The notes below the pieces were generated by a model that worked only from the letters and a program-made list of their open reading frames with translations, was not told where the DNA came from and made no database searches. This document shows positions 25,323 to 37,333 of a DNA stretch of 64,000 bases, in pieces. The first letter of the stretch is position 1, and each line of letters opens with the position of its first letter. Both the position numbers and the translations under genes were made by a program. The stretch is from contig NZ_WTYC01000001.1 of NCBI RefSeq assembly GCF_009827325.1, positions 310,001-374,000 on the forward strand, given 5' to 3'. The DNA is from Qipengyuania vulgaris (GTDB taxonomy: Bacteria > Pseudomonadota > Alphaproteobacteria > Sphingomonadales > Sphingomonadaceae).

Positions 25323-27500
25323 ATGAGCCGCCAGATGAACCGCGTCCGCTGCCTCGTCCTTAATGCCGCCCTCGGCCCGCTCGACTACAAGGTGCCGGAC
25401 GGCATGAGGGTCGAACTCGGCCAAGTGGTGGAGTGCCCGTTGGGGCCGCGCACCGTGGTCGGGATCGTCTGGGAGGCTGAACGGCTTCCCGGCACGGACG
25501 TTCCGGCGGAGAAACTTCGCAACCTGAGGGGCCTGTACCCGATCCCTCCCCTGCCCGCGCCGCTACGCCGCCTGATCGAATGGACTGCGGACTATTACGT
25601 CGCGTCGCTGGCCAGCGTGGCGCGAATGGCCCTGTCATCGGGCGGCGCGCTGAAAGGCCCGGCGAGCATCACCGAATATCGCCTGTCCGGAGGGATGCCC
25701 GAACGCCTGACCCCCCAGCGGCAGGCCGCGATGGAGGCATTGGAGGGCGAACAGGCGACCATTCGTGAACTGGCAGGAATCGCGGGCGTATCGGAAGGGG
25801 TGCTGCGCGGACTGGTCAACCAGGGCGTGCTCGAACCGGTCGAAGTCGATTGCGACCGGCCATATGATGAAGCACGTCCGGATTTCGCGCAGATTGAACT
25901 TAGCGATCAGCAGCGGGAGGCGGCGGGCATCTTTTCCGAGGCGGTGCGCGCGGAGAAATTCGCACCCTTCCTGCTCGACGGGGTGACCGGATCGGGCAAG
26001 ACCGAAACCTATTTCGAACCTGTCGCGGAGGCGCTGCGGATGGGCCGGCAAGTCCTCGTCCTGCTTCCTGAAATCGCGCTGACCGAGAATTTCCTCCACC
26101 GCTTCGAGGAACGGTTCGGCACTGCGCCGGTGCTGTGGCACAGCTCGCTCAAATCGACCGAGCGTCGCCGCGCCTGGCGGAGCGTCTCCAGCGGTGAAGC
26201 GCAGGTGGTGGTTGGCGCACGTTCGGCGCTGTTCCTGCCCTTCGCCAACCTCGGCCTGATCGTCGTCGACGAAGCACATGAAACCAGCTTCAAGCAGGAA
26301 GACGGAGTGCGCTACAACGCGCGCGATGTCGCCGTGATGCGCGCGCATTTCGAGCAGTTCCCGATCATCCTCGCCAGCGCGACGCCCGCGCTCGAAAGCC
26401 TGCAGATGGCCGAAAGCGGTATTTACGCGAAGGTCGAACTGCCCAGCCGCTTCGGCGGCGCGCAATTGCCGGGCATCGACATCGTGGACCTGACCGAGGA
26501 GAAACCGCCGCAGGGCATGTGGCTCGCCCAGCGGGTGGTCGACGGGATCGCGGAACGGCTCGAACGCGGCGAACAGTCGCTGCTTTTTCTCAACCGGCGC
26601 GGCTACGCCCCGCTGACCTTGTGCCGCCATTGCGGCTTCCGCTTCCAGTGCCCCAATTGCACCGCCTGGCTCGTCGAACACCGCTTCACCCGCCGCCTCG
26701 CCTGCCATCATTGCGGTCATGCAACGCCCAGCCCGGCAGCCTGTCCGGAATGCGGCGAACCCGATTGCCTCGTCGCCTGCGGCCCGGGGGTGGAGCGCAT
26801 TGCCGACGAGGTGGCCGAACGCCTGCCCGAAGCACGAGTTTTCGTGGCCACATCGGATACGCTCAATTCGCCCGGACGCGCGGCGGAGTTCATCGCTGCG
26901 GTAGAGGCGAAGGAGATCGACGTGATCGTCGGTACCCAGCTCGTCACCAAAGGCTTCCACTTTCCCGAGCTGACGCTGGTTGGAGTGGTCGATGCCGATC
27001 TCGGCCTCGAAGGCGGGGATCTGCGCGCAGGCGAGCGGACCTATCAGCAGGTCGCGCAGGTCGCAGGGCGCGCAGGTCGCGGCTCCAAACCCGGTGAGGT
27101 CCTGATCCAGACCCGCCATCCGGAGGCCAACGTCATCGCCGCGCTGGCGGCCGGAGACCGCGACGCCTTCTATTCCGCCGAGACCGAAATGCGCCGCGAT
27201 GCCGGTGCCCCGCCCTTCGGCCGCTGGGCTTCGATCATCGTCTCATCCGAGGACGAGACCGAAGCGCGCGAAGCCGCCCGCCGTATCGGCGATACGAGGC
27301 CCGATGTGCCTGACTGCATGATCCTTGGCCCCGCCCCCGCCCCGATGTCCCTGCTACGCGGCCGCTATCGCTACCGCCTGCTGATGAACGCTAGGCGCAG
27401 CGTGCAATTGCAGGATGTGATCCGCCAATGGCTCGGAAGGCTCGACCACCCGCCCGGCGTGCGTGTGGCGGTGGATGTGGATCCCTATAGCTTTGTCTGA
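25323..27500 (+). CDS. priA: Primosomal protein N' (PriA helicase)
   Basis: Replication restart helicase, 725 aa from MSRQMNRVRC (an ATG four codons later also fits). It has a 3'-DNA-binding N-terminal domain, then Walker A GVTGSGKTE and DEAH box VVDEAHE. Two zinc-binding cysteine clusters follow (CRHCGFRFQCPNC and CHHCGHATP with CPECGEPDC), then the C-terminal helicase motifs GTQLVTKGFHFP and QVAGRAGRG. It reloads DnaB at stalled forks. Followed 34 nt later by the photolyase gene. Confidence 0.96.
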   Translation: MSRQMNRVRCLVLNAALGPLDYKVPDGMRVELGQVVECPLGPRTVVGIVWEAERLPGTDVPAEKLRNLRGLYPIPPLPAPLRRLIEWTADYYVASLASVARMALSSGGALKGPASITEYRLSGGMPERLTPQRQAAMEALEGEQATIRELAGIAGVSEGVLRGLVNQGVLEPVEVDCDRPYDEARPDFAQIELSDQQREAAGIFSEAVRAEKFAPFLLDGVTGSGKTETYFEPVAEALRMGRQVLVLLPEIALTENFLHRFEERFGTAPVLWHSSLKSTERRRAWRSVSSGEAQVVVGARSALFLPFANLGLIVVDEAHETSFKQEDGVRYNARDVAVMRAHFEQFPIILASATPALESLQMAESGIYAKVELPSRFGGAQLPGIDIVDLTEEKPPQGMWLAQRVVDGIAERLERGEQSLLFLNRRGYAPLTLCRHCGFRFQCPNCTAWLVEHRFTRRLACHHCGHATPSPAACPECGEPDCLVACGPGVERIADEVAERLPEARVFVATSDTLNSPGRAAEFIAAVEAKEIDVIVGTQLVTKGFHFPELTLVGVVDADLGLEGGDLRAGERTYQQVAQVAGRAGRGSKPGEVLIQTRHPEANVIAALAAGDRDAFYSAETEMRRDAGAPPFGRWASIIVSSEDETEAREAARRIGDTRPDVPDCMILGPAPAPMSLLRGRYRYRLLMNARRSVQLQDVIRQWLGRLDHPPGVRVAVDVDPYSFV

Positions 27501-27534
27501 TGCACAGCTGCGGCACTTGTGTATTGAGCCAGAA

Positions 27535-29091
27535 ATGCCCGGTCCCGTCCTCGTTCCCATTCTCGGCGATCAGCTGACCCGCACTCTGGCCAGCCTGCGT
27601 GGGCGGGCCAAGGACGATACCATCGTCCTGATGATGGAGGTCTCGGACGAAGCAACCTACGTCAGGCATCACAAGCAGAAGATCGTGCTGGTCTTCTCCG
27701 CCATGCGCCATTTCGCCGAAGAACTCCGCGATGCTGGCTGGACGGTCGACTACGTGAAGCTGGACGATCCGGATAATGCCGGAAGCTTCACCGGCGAGGT
27801 CGCTCGCGCCATTGAGAGACACGCTCCACGCCTCGTCAGCGTAGTCGAAGCAGGCGAATGGCGCATCCGTCATGACATGGAGGAGTGGGCGGACAAGTTC
27901 GCCAGCGAAATCGAGATCTTGCGCGACGGCCGCTTCATCTGTGCCCAGGCAGAATTCGACGAGTGGGCGGAGAGCCGCGACACTCTCCGCATGGAGTATT
28001 TCTATCGCGAGATGCGCCGCAAGACCGGACTGCTCATGGACGGAGACAGACCAGAAGGCGGCGAATGGAACTACGATAGCGAGAATCGCAAACCGCCCAA
28101 GGACGGGTTGTCCGCGCCTGAGCGCCCAAAGTTCGAACCCGATGAGACAACGCGTGGAGTGATCGAACTGGTTGCGGACCGGTTCGGCGATCACTTCGGC
28201 TCGCTCGAGAGTTTCCAGTGGCCGGTGACCAGAGATGAAGCCGAAGAGGCAGCCGATGCCTTCTTCGCCGAGCGGATCGAATGCTTCGGCCCGTATCAGG
28301 ACGCGATGGTCGCGGGGGAGGACGACCTGTTCCACTCGATGCTCTCGACCAGCATAAACCTCGGCCTGCTCGATCCGCTGGAATTGTGCCAGCGGGCCGA
28401 AAACGCTTATCGGGACGGCAAGGCTCCGCTCAATTCGGTCGAGGGTTTCATTCGTCAGATCATCGGCTGGCGCGAGTATGTGCGCGGGTTCTACTGGCAC
28501 CAGATGCCGCAGCTGCAAAAAGCCAATGCACTCAATGCGCAGCGCAGCCTGCCCGAATTCTACTGGACCGGCGAGACCGACATGGCCTGCCTCGCCGATT
28601 GCATCCGCTCTACGCGGGACAACGCCCATGCGCATCACATCCAGCGGTTGATGGTGCTCGGCAATTTCTGCCTGCTTGCCGGGATCAGCCCGCGCGAAGT
28701 GCAGGATTGGTATCTCGTCGTCTATGCCGACGCCTATGAATGGGTCGAACTGCCGAACGTCGCCGCGATGATCCTCTATGCCGACGGCGGGACAATGGCG
28801 AGCAAGCCCTATGCGGCGAGCGGCAATCACATCAACAAGATGAGCAACTACTGTTCGGGCTGCAAATACTCACCGCACAAGAAAACCGGCGAAGGGGCCT
28901 GCCCTTTCAACCCGCTCTACTGGCATTTCATGCATCGCCACCGCGAGCGGCTTGAGAAGAACCACCGCATCGGGAGGATTTACGCCACCTGGGACCGGAT
29001 GGGCGAACGGAAGCAGGTGGAATACCTAGAGAGCGCGGAGGTATTTCTCGAGTCCCTGCAGCCTGCCGGAGAGGGATGGGCCCGAAGCTAG
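27535..29091 (+). CDS. Iron-sulfur bacterial cryptochrome/photolyase (FeS-BCP, PhrB-like)
   Basis: 518-aa member of the prokaryotic (6-4) photolyase / FeS-BCP group (COG3046). It begins with the LVPILGDQLT Rossmann-type antenna domain. Four cysteines placed as in Agrobacterium PhrB can bind [4Fe-4S]: one in DMACLADCIRS, two in YCSGCKYS and one in GACPFNP. The conserved AHHIQRLMVLGNFCLLAG and YADAYEWVELPNV surround the FAD. It repairs (6-4) photoproducts in blue light. The start is chosen because frames beginning at the overlapping TGATG of priA are out of phase. Confidence 0.9.
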   Translation: MPGPVLVPILGDQLTRTLASLRGRAKDDTIVLMMEVSDEATYVRHHKQKIVLVFSAMRHFAEELRDAGWTVDYVKLDDPDNAGSFTGEVARAIERHAPRLVSVVEAGEWRIRHDMEEWADKFASEIEILRDGRFICAQAEFDEWAESRDTLRMEYFYREMRRKTGLLMDGDRPEGGEWNYDSENRKPPKDGLSAPERPKFEPDETTRGVIELVADRFGDHFGSLESFQWPVTRDEAEEAADAFFAERIECFGPYQDAMVAGEDDLFHSMLSTSINLGLLDPLELCQRAENAYRDGKAPLNSVEGFIRQIIGWREYVRGFYWHQMPQLQKANALNAQRSLPEFYWTGETDMACLADCIRSTRDNAHAHHIQRLMVLGNFCLLAGISPREVQDWYLVVYADAYEWVELPNVAAMILYADGGTMASKPYAASGNHINKMSNYCSGCKYSPHKKTGEGACPFNPLYWHFMHRHRERLEKNHRIGRIYATWDRMGERKQVEYLESAEVFLESLQPAGEGWARS

Positions 29092-29107
29092 ACTGCGGCG
29101 ACCGTCC

Positions 29108-30148
29108 TCATTCGATTTTTTCGCGACGCAGCAGTTCCGCCTTGATCTTCGTACCGTAGGCATAGCCGCCAAGACCACCGTCGGCGGCTATGACGCGGTG
29201 GCACGGGATGAGGACGGCAATGTTGTTCGCGCCGTTTGCTCCGCCCACCGCGCGGCTGGCCTTGGGATTGCCCAGCGCGGCGGCGAGTTCGCCGTAGCTG
29301 CGCGTCTCGCCGGAAGGAATTTCGCGGAGCGCCTGCCAGACGCGCTGCTGGAATGCGGTGCCTTTTACATCGAGCGGAATGTCTGCGGTGGCAGCGGTCG
29401 CTGGCTGTTCAACTGCGGCAGTGACCGATTCGAACAGGGCGCGAAAATCCTCGCCAGCTTGGATTAGTTCGGCCTTGGGAAAGCGGGCACGCAATTCCGC
29501 CTCGCCCTCGCCAAAAGAAAGACAGCAAATGCCCTTATCCGTTGCTGCGACGAGCATACTACCCAGTGACGTATCCACCAAGGTCCAGTGGATTGTGCGG
29601 CCCGCGCCGCCGTCCTTCCAGTCGCTGGCACTCATTCCGCTGTCTTTCCTGTTCTCGTAAAAGCGAGAGGGTGCGCCGTAGCCGGCCTCGTAGATCGCCT
29701 GTGTGACGCTGCCGCTTTGGCGGAGTGCCTCTTCGGCCCGTTCGCGGCGCAAGGCGCGCTGGTATGCAGCAGGTGACAGGCCGACCGCACGGGTAAAGAT
29801 GCGTTGGAAGTGCGTGGGAGAATAATCGGTGAGCCGCCCCAGCCGATCGAGCGAAACCGTTTCTTCAGCCTCCCGCAACACCTTTAACCCGGCAAGAACG
29901 GCCGCCTCCTCCCGGCTTTGCTGGTCCGGTGCGCAACGCTTGCAGGCGCGCAGGCCCGCCGCTTCGGCTCCCTCGCAGTTCGCGTAAAAGCGGACGTTCT
30001 CCCGCTTGGGTGCCCGCGCCGGACAGGATGGGCGGCAATAGATACCTGTCGAGTGGACGCCAGTGACGAATACACCGTCGAACTGCCGGTCCTTAGCCAG
30101 CGCAATGCGCCAGCGATCATCATCTGTCAGGACTTCGGTTCCGATCAT
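29108..30148 (-). CDS. ada: Ada, bifunctional DNA-alkylation repair protein and regulator
   Basis: 346 aa with the full Ada architecture. The N-terminal zinc domain has Cys38, Cys42, Cys69 and Cys72; Cys38 accepts methyl groups from phosphotriesters. An AraC-type HTH (about 85-180) and a C-terminal O6-alkylguanine transferase domain with the active PCHRV at Cys316 follow. Methylation of the N-terminal Cys turns it into an activator of its own regulon. It converges with the photolyase gene 17 bp away, and no alkB is adjacent. Confidence 0.95.
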   Translation of the reverse strand: MIGTEVLTDDDRWRIALAKDRQFDGVFVTGVHSTGIYCRPSCPARAPKRENVRFYANCEGAEAAGLRACKRCAPDQQSREEAAVLAGLKVLREAEETVSLDRLGRLTDYSPTHFQRIFTRAVGLSPAAYQRALRRERAEEALRQSGSVTQAIYEAGYGAPSRFYENRKDSGMSASDWKDGGAGRTIHWTLVDTSLGSMLVAATDKGICCLSFGEGEAELRARFPKAELIQAGEDFRALFESVTAAVEQPATAATADIPLDVKGTAFQQRVWQALREIPSGETRSYGELAAALGNPKASRAVGGANGANNIAVLIPCHRVIAADGGLGGYAYGTKIKAELLRREKIE

Positions 30149-30264
30149 GTCTATTATCCTTCATCGCCAATGGCATTCTTGCAAGCATGACCATTGCAAA
30201 AGCTGCGGACCGGCGCATCCCGAAGCTTGCGGTCAATGTCTCGGGCCAGCTAAGAGGGCCGCGG

Positions 30265-31836
30265 ATGGGACGAACTCTCTCTCTTATTGCCGCCCTGCTC
30301 GCGCTTCTGGCGCCCGCGCTGGCCCATGCCGATCCTGCCGACATCGATGCCGCCGCACGCGGTGTGGTGCGCGTGGTGATCATCAGCAATGACGGCGAGG
30401 AAATCTACCCTGTCAGCCACGGAACGGGATTTGCGGTCGGACAAAATCTGATCGTCACCAACGCTCATGTCGTACGCGATGCGATGAATGACGAAGATTT
30501 GCGGATCGGTATCGTGCCGAGCGGCGGCGGCGAGGCGGTGTATGGCCAGCTGGCTGCGGTGAACGCTCGCAACGACTTGGCGCTAGTGAAACTGACGGGT
30601 AGCCTGCGTCTTCCTCCCTTGGCGCTGGCGGGACGGCCGGTCGAAGGTGCCGGGCAGGTGACGAGCGTGGGTTACCCCATGAATGTCGATCGGGCGCAGG
30701 GGCTGGCCATGGCCGATATCTTCCGGTCAACGTCTCCGGTGAAGAGCCTCGGCTATGTTTCCGGCGAACGTCCGAGCCGCCAGTTCGATACGATCCTTCA
30801 CACCGCGCCGATCGCGCGCGGCAGTTCGGGCGGCCCGCTGCTCGACCCCTGCGGCCGCGTGGTCGGGGTGAACAGCTTCGGCGCGGACAATGAAGGCGGC
30901 GATGCGGAATTCTTCTTCGCCGTATCGAACCGCGAGCTGGTTCCTTTCCTGCGGGCTAACGACGTCGAACCCAAGTTGAACGACAGTGTCTGCCGCAGTC
31001 TCGAAGATCTCGACGCTGCAGAGCAGGAACGCCTCGAACGCGAACAGATGGAAGCGATGCAAAGCCTCGCCCAGCGCGCCGAGGAAACACGCGAACTGCG
31101 CGAGCGCGCCCTGCTGAAAGCGCAGTTGAGCGTGGCACAGGACCGCGAGGATCGCATGGCGCTTGCCTTCGTCCTGCTGCTCGCCGCATTCGGCATCGGC
31201 CTATGGGGCTGGAGCAGGCACGAGCGTTTCGATGCCGAGGCAGAGGATGCAGAGCTGCATCGCCGGAAGATCAACATCGCCTTCGGGATCGCCGCTTTCC
31301 TGGTTGTGGTCGCACTCATCGCTTTTCTGACCCGGCCCGGTCTGGACGAGATCGACCGCCGCGTGGCGGCCGAGATGCAGGAAGGCGCCACGGAATCGGG
31401 CGGCGAGGATCCGCTCGCCGTGAATTCCGGTGGTGATGCGGAGCTTGTGTGCCGCCTGCTGCCCGAACGCAGCCGCATCACCAGCGCCGAAGCGCCCGAC
31501 ATCGAGTTCGACTGGACTGCCGAGGGCTGCGTAAACGAACGGACCCAGTATGGTTATGCCTCGGGCAGCTGGTCGCGCGTCTTCGTTCCCAATGAAGAAG
31601 ACGCGGTCTCGGTCAACAGCTTCGATCCGGACCGGCGGGTCTTCCGCTCCGAACGCTACCTGCTTCCGCGCAGCGCCATGAGCGAGGCGCGCGAAGCGCG
31701 CAGCAGATATTCCGCTCCCAAATGCGGAGAGGAAGGCGCCGCCAGTCAGTTGGGCGATCTGCAGGGCGAAGTCCTGGGCCAACTGCCGCATCAGCCCAAT
31801 GAACGACTCGTCTATCAGTGCGAGGCGCGCCATTAG
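30265..31836 (+). CDS. Membrane-bound trypsin-like serine protease
   Basis: 523 aa from MGRTLSLIAALLALLAPALAHA, a good signal peptide with GAGGG upstream; an in-frame ATG at 30187 would put polar residues before it. The trypsin-2/S1C domain has the triad in NAHVV (His), RNDLALVK (Asp) and GSSGGP (Ser). A charged helical stretch rich in Glu/Arg then leads to two transmembrane helices (about residues 310-330 and 350-370), and a third, C-terminal domain of about 130 aa with four cysteines follows. No PDZ domain is present, unlike DegP. Substrate unknown. Confidence 0.8.
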   Translation: MGRTLSLIAALLALLAPALAHADPADIDAAARGVVRVVIISNDGEEIYPVSHGTGFAVGQNLIVTNAHVVRDAMNDEDLRIGIVPSGGGEAVYGQLAAVNARNDLALVKLTGSLRLPPLALAGRPVEGAGQVTSVGYPMNVDRAQGLAMADIFRSTSPVKSLGYVSGERPSRQFDTILHTAPIARGSSGGPLLDPCGRVVGVNSFGADNEGGDAEFFFAVSNRELVPFLRANDVEPKLNDSVCRSLEDLDAAEQERLEREQMEAMQSLAQRAEETRELRERALLKAQLSVAQDREDRMALAFVLLLAAFGIGLWGWSRHERFDAEAEDAELHRRKINIAFGIAAFLVVVALIAFLTRPGLDEIDRRVAAEMQEGATESGGEDPLAVNSGGDAELVCRLLPERSRITSAEAPDIEFDWTAEGCVNERTQYGYASGSWSRVFVPNEEDAVSVNSFDPDRRVFRSERYLLPRSAMSEAREARSRYSAPKCGEEGAASQLGDLQGEVLGQLPHQPNERLVYQCEARH

Positions 31837-32096
31837 ATATAAGAGAGTGCGATGGCTACCAGCGCCTGTGGCAGAGCAAGGTGGAGCCCGCTGTCGTGAT
31901 CGCACCATGCCCTTCGCGACCGGCCAATCGGCGGACTGCCGCACCGAAATCCGAACATTAAGCCGCGTGACTCGGGTTGCCTTGCCCAACCCCCTTTGCT
32001 AGGCGCGCGCCAACCTTGCCGGGGCGATTCATAATCGTCCGATAACGGCCGGGACCGACAGACCCTTTTTTCCGACCCTTAGAGGACGAGAGACGC

Positions 32097-32651
32097 GTGG
32101 ATATTTCCGCCGGTATTCAGGCTAGCCTGGCAGGGCGTTATGCCTCGGCCCTATTCGATCTGGCCAGCGAGGCCGGGACCGTCACTGCGGTCGAATCGGA
32201 CCTCGAAAAGCTCGAGGCAGGCCTTAGCGAATCGCCCGAGCTCAAGCTGCTCACCACCAATCCCCGCGTGACGCGCGGGCAGGCCGAAAAGGCGCTTTGG
32301 GGTGTGTCGGCGATCATGGGCCTTTCCGATTTGACCCAGAAATTCCTGGGCACGCTGGCGCAGAACCGCCGGCTGGGCCAGCTTCCGGGCATCATTCGCG
32401 CGTTCCGCGCCATCGCCGCCGCCCAGCGGGGCGAGGTTTCCGCCGAAGTCACCAGCGCTCACGCGCTGACTGACGCGCAGCTTGCCGATCTGAAGAGCAA
32501 GCTCACGGCCCGCGAAGGCCGCACCGTCAAACTTTCCACGAAGGTCGACCCCGACTTGCTCGGCGGCCTCGTCGTCACCATCGGATCGAAGCGTATCGAC
32601 GGCTCGATTCGTACCCGTCTCAATTCGCTCGCCCAGGCCATGAAGGCTTAA
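32097..32651 (+). CDS. atpH: ATP synthase F1 subunit delta
   Basis: 184-aa peripheral-stalk subunit, starting at GTG (GTGGATATTTCC) after a GAGGACGAG stretch. It has the OSCP-type pattern [19 protein letters not shown] at the N-terminus and [19 protein letters not shown] at the C-terminus. It opens the five-subunit F1 operon. The 260-bp region upstream holds no gene, and I could not pick a convincing promoter in it. Confidence 0.95.
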   Translation: MDISAGIQASLAGRYASALFDLASEAGTVTAVESDLEKLEAGLSESPELKLLTTNPRVTRGQAEKALWGVSAIMGLSDLTQKFLGTLAQNRRLGQLPGIIRAFRAIAAAQRGEVSAEVTSAHALTDAQLADLKSKLTAREGRTVKLSTKVDPDLLGGLVVTIGSKRIDGSIRTRLNSLAQAMKA

Positions 32652-34193
<1,542 letters not shown>

Positions 34194-34220
34194 GACCCAC
34201 GAGACTAACAGGGAGCCGTC

Positions 34221-35093
34221 ATGGCCTCGCTTAAAGAACTCAAGGGCCGTATCAACTCGGTCAAGTCGACCCAGAAGATCACCAAGGCCAAGCAGATGGT
34301 CGCTGCGGCCAAGCTGCGCCGTGCGCAGGCCGCTGCCGAAGCAGCACGCCCCTATGCCGAGCGGCTGTCGGGCGTGATGGCCTCGCTCGCCGGCAAGGTC
34401 AGCGGCGACAGCGCGCCGATGCTGCTGCGCGGCACTGGTTCGGACCAACGCCACCTCTTGGTGGTCGTGAACACCGACAAGGGCCTGTGCGGCGGTCTCA
34501 ACGCCAACATCGTCAAGGCCGCGAAGGTCAAGGCCCGCGCGCTTATCGCCGAAGGCAAGGACGTACAGTTCTACCTCGTCGGCAAGAAGGGCCGTGCACC
34601 GATCAAGCGCGACTATGCCGACCGGATCAAGAAGCATTACGATACCTCCAACGTCCGCCAGCCGGGCTTCGAGGAAGCCGAGGAAATCGCCGACGATCTG
34701 ATCGCCCGCTTCGAGAGCGGCGAATTCGATGTCGCACACCTCGTCTATCCGATCTTCAAATCCGCGCTTGCGCAGGACCCCACGGTCGACCAGCTCATTC
34801 CCGTTCCGGCGCCGGAAGGCGAAGGCACCGGCGGTGATGCCGTGGTCGAATACGAACCGGGCGAAGAGGAAATTCTCGAAGAACTGCTGCCGCGCTATGT
34901 GAAGACACAGCTGTTCGGCGCGCTGCTTGAACGTGAGGCGTCGGAACAGGGCGCTTCGATGACGGCAATGGACAACGCCACACGCAATGCGGGCGACCTG
35001 ATCCAGAAGCTGACTATCCAGTACAACCGCAGCCGCCAGGCCGCCATCACCACTGAGCTGATCGAAATCATTGCCGGTGCGGAAGCCCTTTAA
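34221..35093 (+). CDS. atpG: ATP synthase F1 subunit gamma
   Basis: 290-aa central-stalk subunit. It starts with [20 protein letters not shown], has the conserved [12 protein letters not shown] and ends with [21 protein letters not shown]. It turns inside the alpha/beta hexamer and couples proton flow to catalysis. Separated by 12 nt from the small lipoprotein gene that follows, which is unusual for an atp operon. Confidence 0.97.
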   Translation: MASLKELKGRINSVKSTQKITKAKQMVAAAKLRRAQAAAEAARPYAERLSGVMASLAGKVSGDSAPMLLRGTGSDQRHLLVVVNTDKGLCGGLNANIVKAAKVKARALIAEGKDVQFYLVGKKGRAPIKRDYADRIKKHYDTSNVRQPGFEEAEEIADDLIARFESGEFDVAHLVYPIFKSALAQDPTVDQLIPVPAPEGEGTGGDAVVEYEPGEEEILEELLPRYVKTQLFGALLEREASEQGASMTAMDNATRNAGDLIQKLTIQYNRSRQAAITTELIEIIAGAEAL

Positions 35094-35105
35094 AGGAAGC
35101 TACAA

Positions 35106-35468
35106 GTGAAGAAACTCGCCCTCCTCCTTCCGATGTTCGCGCTCGCCGCCTGCGGTGAAGAGCCTGCGCCCGAACCGGCTGCCACCGAAGTGGCTGCGCC
35201 GGAACCGGAAAGCACGCTACCCCCGCCCGACCAAGATTTCTTCAAGACGACCTTTGCCGAAACCTGCGAAGGCGCGGAGCCGGTAAACGAAGCCGTTTGC
35301 CGCCGCGCCATGGGTGCAGACACCGTACTCTGCGAGTTCAGCCTCGGCGAAGACGAGTATCTGCGTCACGAAGCCACTCTGGCCGCCAATGAAGACAAGA
35401 CCGGCTGGATGCTCGAAGACTCCGAAGCCCTTTGCGCCGAGCATGGCGCTCACCACCAAGACTCTTGA
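35106..35468 (+). CDS. Small lipoprotein encoded inside the atp operon
   Basis: 120 aa starting at GTG with signal KKLALLLPMFALAAC (lipobox Cys16), then a Pro/Glu-rich linker (EEPAPEPAATEVAAPEPE) and a compact domain with four cysteines (ETCEGAEP, EAVCRRAMG, TVLCEFSLG, EALCAEHG). The cysteines suggest two disulfides, fitting a periplasmic location. It sits between atpG and atpD with gaps of 12 and 20 nt, so it must share the operon's mRNA. No family or function recognised. Confidence 0.75.
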   Translation: MKKLALLLPMFALAACGEEPAPEPAATEVAAPEPESTLPPPDQDFFKTTFAETCEGAEPVNEAVCRRAMGADTVLCEFSLGEDEYLRHEATLAANEDKTGWMLEDSEALCAEHGAHHQDS

Positions 35469-35476
35469 GCCAGTAG

Positions 35477-36946
<1,470 letters not shown>

Positions 36947-36950
36947 GAAC

Positions 36951-37208
36951 ATGGCCCTGCACTTCGAACTCGTCACGCCGGAAAAACTGGTCCGCTCGGA
37001 AGATGTCCACATGGTCGTCGTCCCCGGTGCGGAAGGCGATTTCGGCGTGCTGGAGGGCCATGCACCCTTCATGTCCACCATCCACGATGGCGACGTACAG
37101 GTGTACAAGACCGAAGGCTCTGCCCCCGAGACGATACAAGTCCGCGGCGGCTTCGCCGAAGTCAGCGAGAAGGGTCTCACCGTTCTGGCGGAACACGTCG
37201 AAGGCTGA
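36951..37208 (+). CDS. atpC: ATP synthase F1 subunit epsilon
   Basis: 85 aa, which is the N-terminal beta-sandwich only ([20 protein letters not shown] to AEHVEG). The C-terminal helical hairpin that inhibits ATP hydrolysis in many bacteria is missing. Short epsilons like this are common in alphaproteobacteria, where a separate zeta inhibitor can take over; no zeta gene is in the window. Starts 4 nt after atpD and ends the operon. Confidence 0.95.
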   Translation: MALHFELVTPEKLVRSEDVHMVVVPGAEGDFGVLEGHAPFMSTIHDGDVQVYKTEGSAPETIQVRGGFAEVSEKGLTVLAEHVEG

Positions 37209-37236
37209 GCCTGCCTTGGAACTAAACATTTATGGG

Positions 37237-37263
37237 GGCGGCCTGTTCGGGCCGCCCTTTTTC
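37237..37263 (+). terminator. Rho-independent terminator of the atp operon
   Basis: Stem GGGCGGCC / GGCCGCCC (8 bp) with loop TGTTCG, followed by TTTTT. It lies 29 bp after the atpC stop. Confidence 0.9.
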
Positions 37264-37333
37264 TTTGCCCCAAGCTGGGGGTAAGGCGAAGTCGGAGCTT
37301 TCGCGGCCCGCTTGTGCGGGATAACTCCGCACA

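Noticed and set aside
25635-28830. Long minus-strand frames opposite priA and the photolyase
   Set aside because: Both plus-strand genes are clear full-length family members; the antisense products look like GC-driven shadows.
31837-32096. Promoter for the atp operon
   Set aside because: Several TTG-like and TA-rich hexamers exist but none has a convincing 16-18-nt spacing, so none is reported.
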